In this document: positions 60,619 to 63,323 of the stretch, piece after piece | How positions within the stretch are numbered: the first letter of the stretch is position 1 | Layout: each line of letters starts with the position of its first letter | Position numbers and translations under genes: made by a program | Assembly (NCBI GenBank): GCA_017467845.1 | Contig: JAFUKH010000018.1 | Location: 1 to 63,323, forward strand | DNA: 63,323 nt | Reading direction: 5' to 3' | DNA from: Lachnospiraceae bacterium | GTDB lineage: Bacteria; Bacillota; Clostridia; Lachnospirales; Lachnospiraceae | Notes under the pieces: generated by a model | Databases searched by the model: none | What the model was told of the DNA's origin: nothing | The model's input: the letters and a program-made list of their open reading frames with translations, nothing else

Positions 60619-60632
60619 AAATTGTTTGTAAA

Positions 60633-60781
60633 CCGAAAAATAACTACCCACATATAGGAATGTACCCGCCGGGGACGAGCTCCCCTACGGTGTTAGACGC
60701 TACACATCAGCGTTGGCGTTTAACACCGTAGAGGAGCCCATCCCCGGCGGGTACATTCCCATAGTGGGTAGTCATTTTCGG
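60633..60781. repeat. 149-bp near-perfect hairpin (element C)
   Basis: Arms of about 60 bases pair with a few mismatches: CCGAAAAATAACTACCCAC at the base, then AGGAATGTACCCGCCGGGGA, GCTCC and CTACGGTGTTA. The loop contains GACGCTACACATCAGCG. It lies between the HD hydrolase stop and the nadA promoter and can terminate the upstream transcript. Its core is unrelated to families A and B. Confidence 0.8.
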
Positions 60782-60794
60782 ATGTTATGTTTCC

Positions 60795-61388
60795 TCATTC
60801 GTTTTTGATATTGCCCTCTCGGACATTATTTTCGATAAGTGTCCGGGAGTATTCTCCAATGATTTCAGATCCCAAAGCGGTATTACTGTGCCGTTTTAGC
60901 ACTTGACTCTTTTTCACGCCATGCTCCCGCCAGTCACTGCCACCATTGGAGTTATTTAGAAGTAGCGGCTGAAAATTGTCCATGGCCTTGGCAAAACGCG
61001 CCTCTGGGGATTTTCCTTCCTCAAACTCTTCAAAAAATCCCCGAAGCTCCTGCATCTGATCCGCAGGAAGCATTCCGAAGATACGCTCTGCTGCTTTCTC
61101 CTCCCTCTCTTTCTGGGATTCCTGGGCTTTCGGGTCATAGGCATAGGTATCCCCCGCATCAATCTCCACCACATCATGAATCAGTGCCATCATCATGGCC
61201 TTTGCCACATCAAATTCTTCATTGGCATATTCCTTAAGAAGGTAAATCATCATGGCCATGTGCCAAGCATGCTCCGCATCATTCTCCCTTCTGCCGTGAC
61301 CACTGAGGTGGGTCTGGCGCAAAATATTTTTCTCCTTATCTGCCTCTATAATAAATGCCAGCTGCTTTTCAAAACGTTCCCTGTCCAT
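60795..61388 (-). CDS. HD-domain hydrolase, YfbR/HDDC2-like
   Basis: 197-aa phosphohydrolase: HGRRENDAEHAWHMA gives the first His and ALIHDVVEIDAGD the HD pair with the extra Glu typical of 5'-deoxynucleotidases. The family dephosphorylates deoxyribonucleoside monophosphates, metal-dependent. The ATG at 61388 follows GGAGGAACTTGT; an upstream extension to 61472 overlaps the neighbour. It lies 74 bases downstream of the inositol monophosphatase gene on the same strand. Confidence 0.88.
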   Translation of the reverse strand: MDRERFEKQLAFIIEADKEKNILRQTHLSGHGRRENDAEHAWHMAMMIYLLKEYANEEFDVAKAMMMALIHDVVEIDAGDTYAYDPKAQESQKEREEKAAERIFGMLPADQMQELRGFFEEFEEGKSPEARFAKAMDNFQPLLLNNSNGGSDWREHGVKKSQVLKRHSNTALGSEIIGEYSRTLIENNVREGNIKNE

Positions 61389-61462
61389 ACAAGTTCCTCC
61401 GTCTCCACATGCTTCTGATACAAGGATACACGGATTTCTCCGCATTTCACGCTCTCGAAATC

Positions 61463-62248
61463 CTACAAACATTCGAGATACTCCTTCAGAAGTTTTTCTA
61501 AAATCACTTTGTTTCCTGCTACCACATCTGCTATCGGTTCGCCTGCTGCCATACGTCCGTCAAAATAGCACACTTCACCGCCTGCCTCGCGGACAATCAG
61601 CATTCCGGCAGCATAGTCCCAGATTTTTAAACATTTTTCAAAATATCCTTCGATTCGCCCACAGGCGACATCCACCAAATCAAGTGCTGCGGAGCCTGTT
61701 CTGCGGATATCCACACATTCTGCATAGAGCCTTTCCATGATGGCAAAGTTCTCCTTTGCCAATTCCTTATAATAAGGGGCTGTTCCCACCGTAATCAGAC
61801 TGTTTGCCATATCCTCTTCTTCACTGACATGAATGGGCTCGTCATTTAAAAAGCTACCCTGTCCTTTCATAGCGTGAAACATTTCCTTGCTATATGGGTT
61901 GTAAATAAAACCAAGGTAAGATTCTCCTCCTTTCATAAGAGCAAGAGAAACTGCACTCCGCTTATAATCATGAATCAAATTGGTAGTGCCATCCACCGGA
62001 TCTAACACCCATACATAATCCTCCGGATTCACTGCGGAATTGTCCAATTCTTCACTCATAAACTGAATCTGAGGATACTCTGCCGTAAGTCTTTCCTGCA
62101 TAAACTGCTGCACCTGTATATCCACCGCAGTCACAAAATCCGCTCTTCCCTTTGTGATAATCTTGGCCACGGATTCTTTATTTGCAAAAATCTCCGCAGC
62201 CTCCACAATAATCTCTTTAACCAGCTCTATATCAATCTGATGATGCAT
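61463..62248 (-). CDS. Inositol monophosphatase family protein
   Basis: 261-aa Mg-dependent phosphatase: SEELDN (first metal Glu), VLDPVDGTTN (two metal Asp residues and the DGTxN motif), and IWDYAAGMLIVREAGGEV (final metal Asp) are present in order. Relatives act on inositol phosphate, on PAP, or as sugar bisphosphatases; nothing here selects one. Its ATG overlaps the upstream gene's TAA by one base (TAATG). Confidence 0.92.
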   Translation of the reverse strand: MHHQIDIELVKEIIVEAAEIFANKESVAKIITKGRADFVTAVDIQVQQFMQERLTAEYPQIQFMSEELDNSAVNPEDYVWVLDPVDGTTNLIHDYKRSAVSLALMKGGESYLGFIYNPYSKEMFHAMKGQGSFLNDEPIHVSEEEDMANSLITVGTAPYYKELAKENFAIMERLYAECVDIRRTGSAALDLVDVACGRIEGYFEKCLKIWDYAAGMLIVREAGGEVCYFDGRMAAGEPIADVVAGNKVILEKLLKEYLECL

Positions 62249-63323
62249 TATCTTACCAGCTCCTTTAACTGTTCTAGGGACATCTCCTGTGTAGGCACAA
62301 ATTCCTCTGATGCCATGTAGCTATAAATAGCATCAAGGAGTGCTCTTGCCTCCGGGTACTGCTGCAGATTCTGAAGTCCCATAGATGAGAATAACACTTT
62401 TCCGCCACCTGCGCTACACTCAAAAAGCTGCGCCAAAGGACGAAGGAAAGCATAACTGTCCATTTCCGTGATGATTGCCTCCATCTGCCGTGGCAAAATC
62501 ACCGCTCTGGTATTTGCCATAGGCCACCACTGCCAGTTGGTGTGGAATTCCGTAGGGAAATTCTTAAATATCGGATGCGACATATCAATCAGCTGCCCCA
62601 TACTTCCCCCCTGCATTGCAAAGGTTCCCACCGACCAGAAGTCCGTGGTGAACTGGGTTTTGATGGACTTTGGCAATGCCTCTTTGGTGGCATCCGGTGC
62701 TAAAAATACTTTTCCGCCTTCTGAAAGAATGCGGATTGCTTCCTCATCTAAAGTCTTGGTCTCATACACATCCGCCGGACACTTTGGCTCCACCTTCGGA
62801 TATACCCAGATAGGGTAACTATTCTCCACTCCTGCAAAGGTAACCTGCAAATCCAGTCTGGTGGGCTTCTTTATGACAGATAAATCAAAGGTCACATCAC
62901 AAACTACGGTCAACTCACCCACCGGACAACTGTACGCCTCCTCGGAAGTAAAGCTCTGACTCGTATTCATCAGCTTAGCCTCCACCTTACCTTGCAAAGT
63001 CTGCTTTCCATAGTTTGCCACTACCACAGAAGCCTTCAAAAGCTCAGAGGATTCCCAGGTGTACTTAGGCAGATATACCAGAGGAAGCCGGCCTCTGAAA
63101 AAGGCTGCAAAACGCTCCGGCCTTGCAAAATCAAATGGCTTTGGCTCTAAATGAGAATTCATCATCCCCACAAGGGCCGTTCCCTGTCCCGGAAAATCCT
63201 GCAGCCCAAGTAGCGAAATGCCGGATAACTGGGGAGTACGAAGTACAGCCTCCACCTCTGCACGATATCCCATAAAGGAAAGCTCTCCCGTAGCCTCCAC
63301 ATAACGCTTCCACACAGGAAGAA
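62248..63323 (-). CDS. C-terminal part of a glycoside hydrolase-like protein (GH2-type), 5' end outside window
   Basis: Frame open to the right edge (358 codons visible; a GTG at 63315 is not a start, since the frame continues through Leu-Pro upstream). The visible segment has GLQDFPGQGTALVGMMNSH, beta-sandwich sequence (LPLVYLPKYTW, PIWVYPK), and HPIFKNFPTEFHTNWQWW near the end. These resemble the C-terminal regions of GH2 beta-galactosidase/glucuronidase-like enzymes. The catalytic residues, if any, are upstream. It is translationally coupled to the phosphatase gene. Confidence 0.7.
   Translation of the reverse strand, partial: LPVWKRYVEATGELSFMGYRAEVEAVLRTPQLSGISLLGLQDFPGQGTALVGMMNSHLEPKPFDFARPERFAAFFRGRLPLVYLPKYTWESSELLKASVVVANYGKQTLQGKVEAKLMNTSQSFTSEEAYSCPVGELTVVCDVTFDLSVIKKPTRLDLQVTFAGVENSYPIWVYPKVEPKCPADVYETKTLDEEAIRILSEGGKVFLAPDATKEALPKSIKTQFTTDFWSVGTFAMQGGSMGQLIDMSHPIFKNFPTEFHTNWQWWPMANTRAVILPRQMEAIITEMDSYAFLRPLAQLFECSAGGGKVLFSSMGLQNLQQYPEARALLDAIYSYMASEEFVPTQEMSLEQLKELVR

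Noticed and set aside
1-63323. Insertion sequences, prophage, integrons, tRNA or rRNA genes
   Set aside because: I found no transposase, integrase or phage frame among the translated regions, and no tRNA-like cloverleaf or rRNA sequence was noticed on reading; an automated scan could still find one.

Overview
The window reads as chromosomal DNA of an anaerobic Firmicute, most likely a Lachnospiraceae-type gut Clostridium. The basis is the moderately AT-rich sequence, strong AGGAGG ribosome-binding sites before nearly every gene, a NiaR-nadABC locus, several MATE and heterodimeric ABC exporters, a galactan-utilisation locus, and HXXEE and DUF1292 proteins. I found no rRNA, tRNA, transposase, integrase, phage gene or CRISPR array.

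Layout. 1-8.5 kb: the 5' part of an AAC(3)-type acetyltransferase, a MATE pump, a heterodimeric ABC exporter with a divergent AraC regulator, and an M42 aminopeptidase. 8.5-14.4 kb: a chemoreceptor, small membrane proteins, an OmpR-type two-component system, MobA, a GNAT and a heptad-repeat coiled-coil protein. 14.6-21.3 kb: a second heterodimeric ABC exporter behind a MATE gene, and a divergent MATE gene sharing its promoter region. 21.3-25.6 kb: an operon of a ClpP paralogue lacking the catalytic triad, an esterase, an APH-Nudix fusion and a MATE protein. 25.8-34.8 kb: an AT-rich accessory stretch of single-gene P-loop kinases, GNATs and small proteins with two gene remnants and a toxin-like 29-residue membrane peptide, ending in an rsgA-led operon. 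35-42 kb: a hybrid histidine kinase, PepF, a 777-bp palindrome and an ABC-F protein. 42-54.9 kb: a galactan/galactoside locus (GH35, GH53, LacI, sugar ABC importer without ATPase, a DUF5107-TPR protein, AraC). 55-63.3 kb: M32 carboxypeptidase, nadABC-niaR, an HD hydrolase, an inositol monophosphatase-type enzyme and a truncated glycosidase-like gene.

How the genes work together. Much of the first half concerns export or modification of small molecules. The 42-54 kb locus suggests import of galacto-oligosaccharides followed by cytoplasmic cleavage, because its GH53 lacks a signal peptide. It has clear GCGCAA-type LacI-family operator boxes. The nad locus has a promoter with overlapping NiaR-like repeats.

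The most unusual content is non-coding. Family A occurs three times (443-627, 6760-6939, 56677-56900). Its 86-nt core is conserved, its outer arms differ completely between copies yet pair within each copy, and its core stems show compensatory changes and a GNRA-type loop. Family B occurs as one arm plus hairpin (8051-8440) and as two arms facing each other in the 777-bp palindrome (39089-39865). Neither matches a class I can name.
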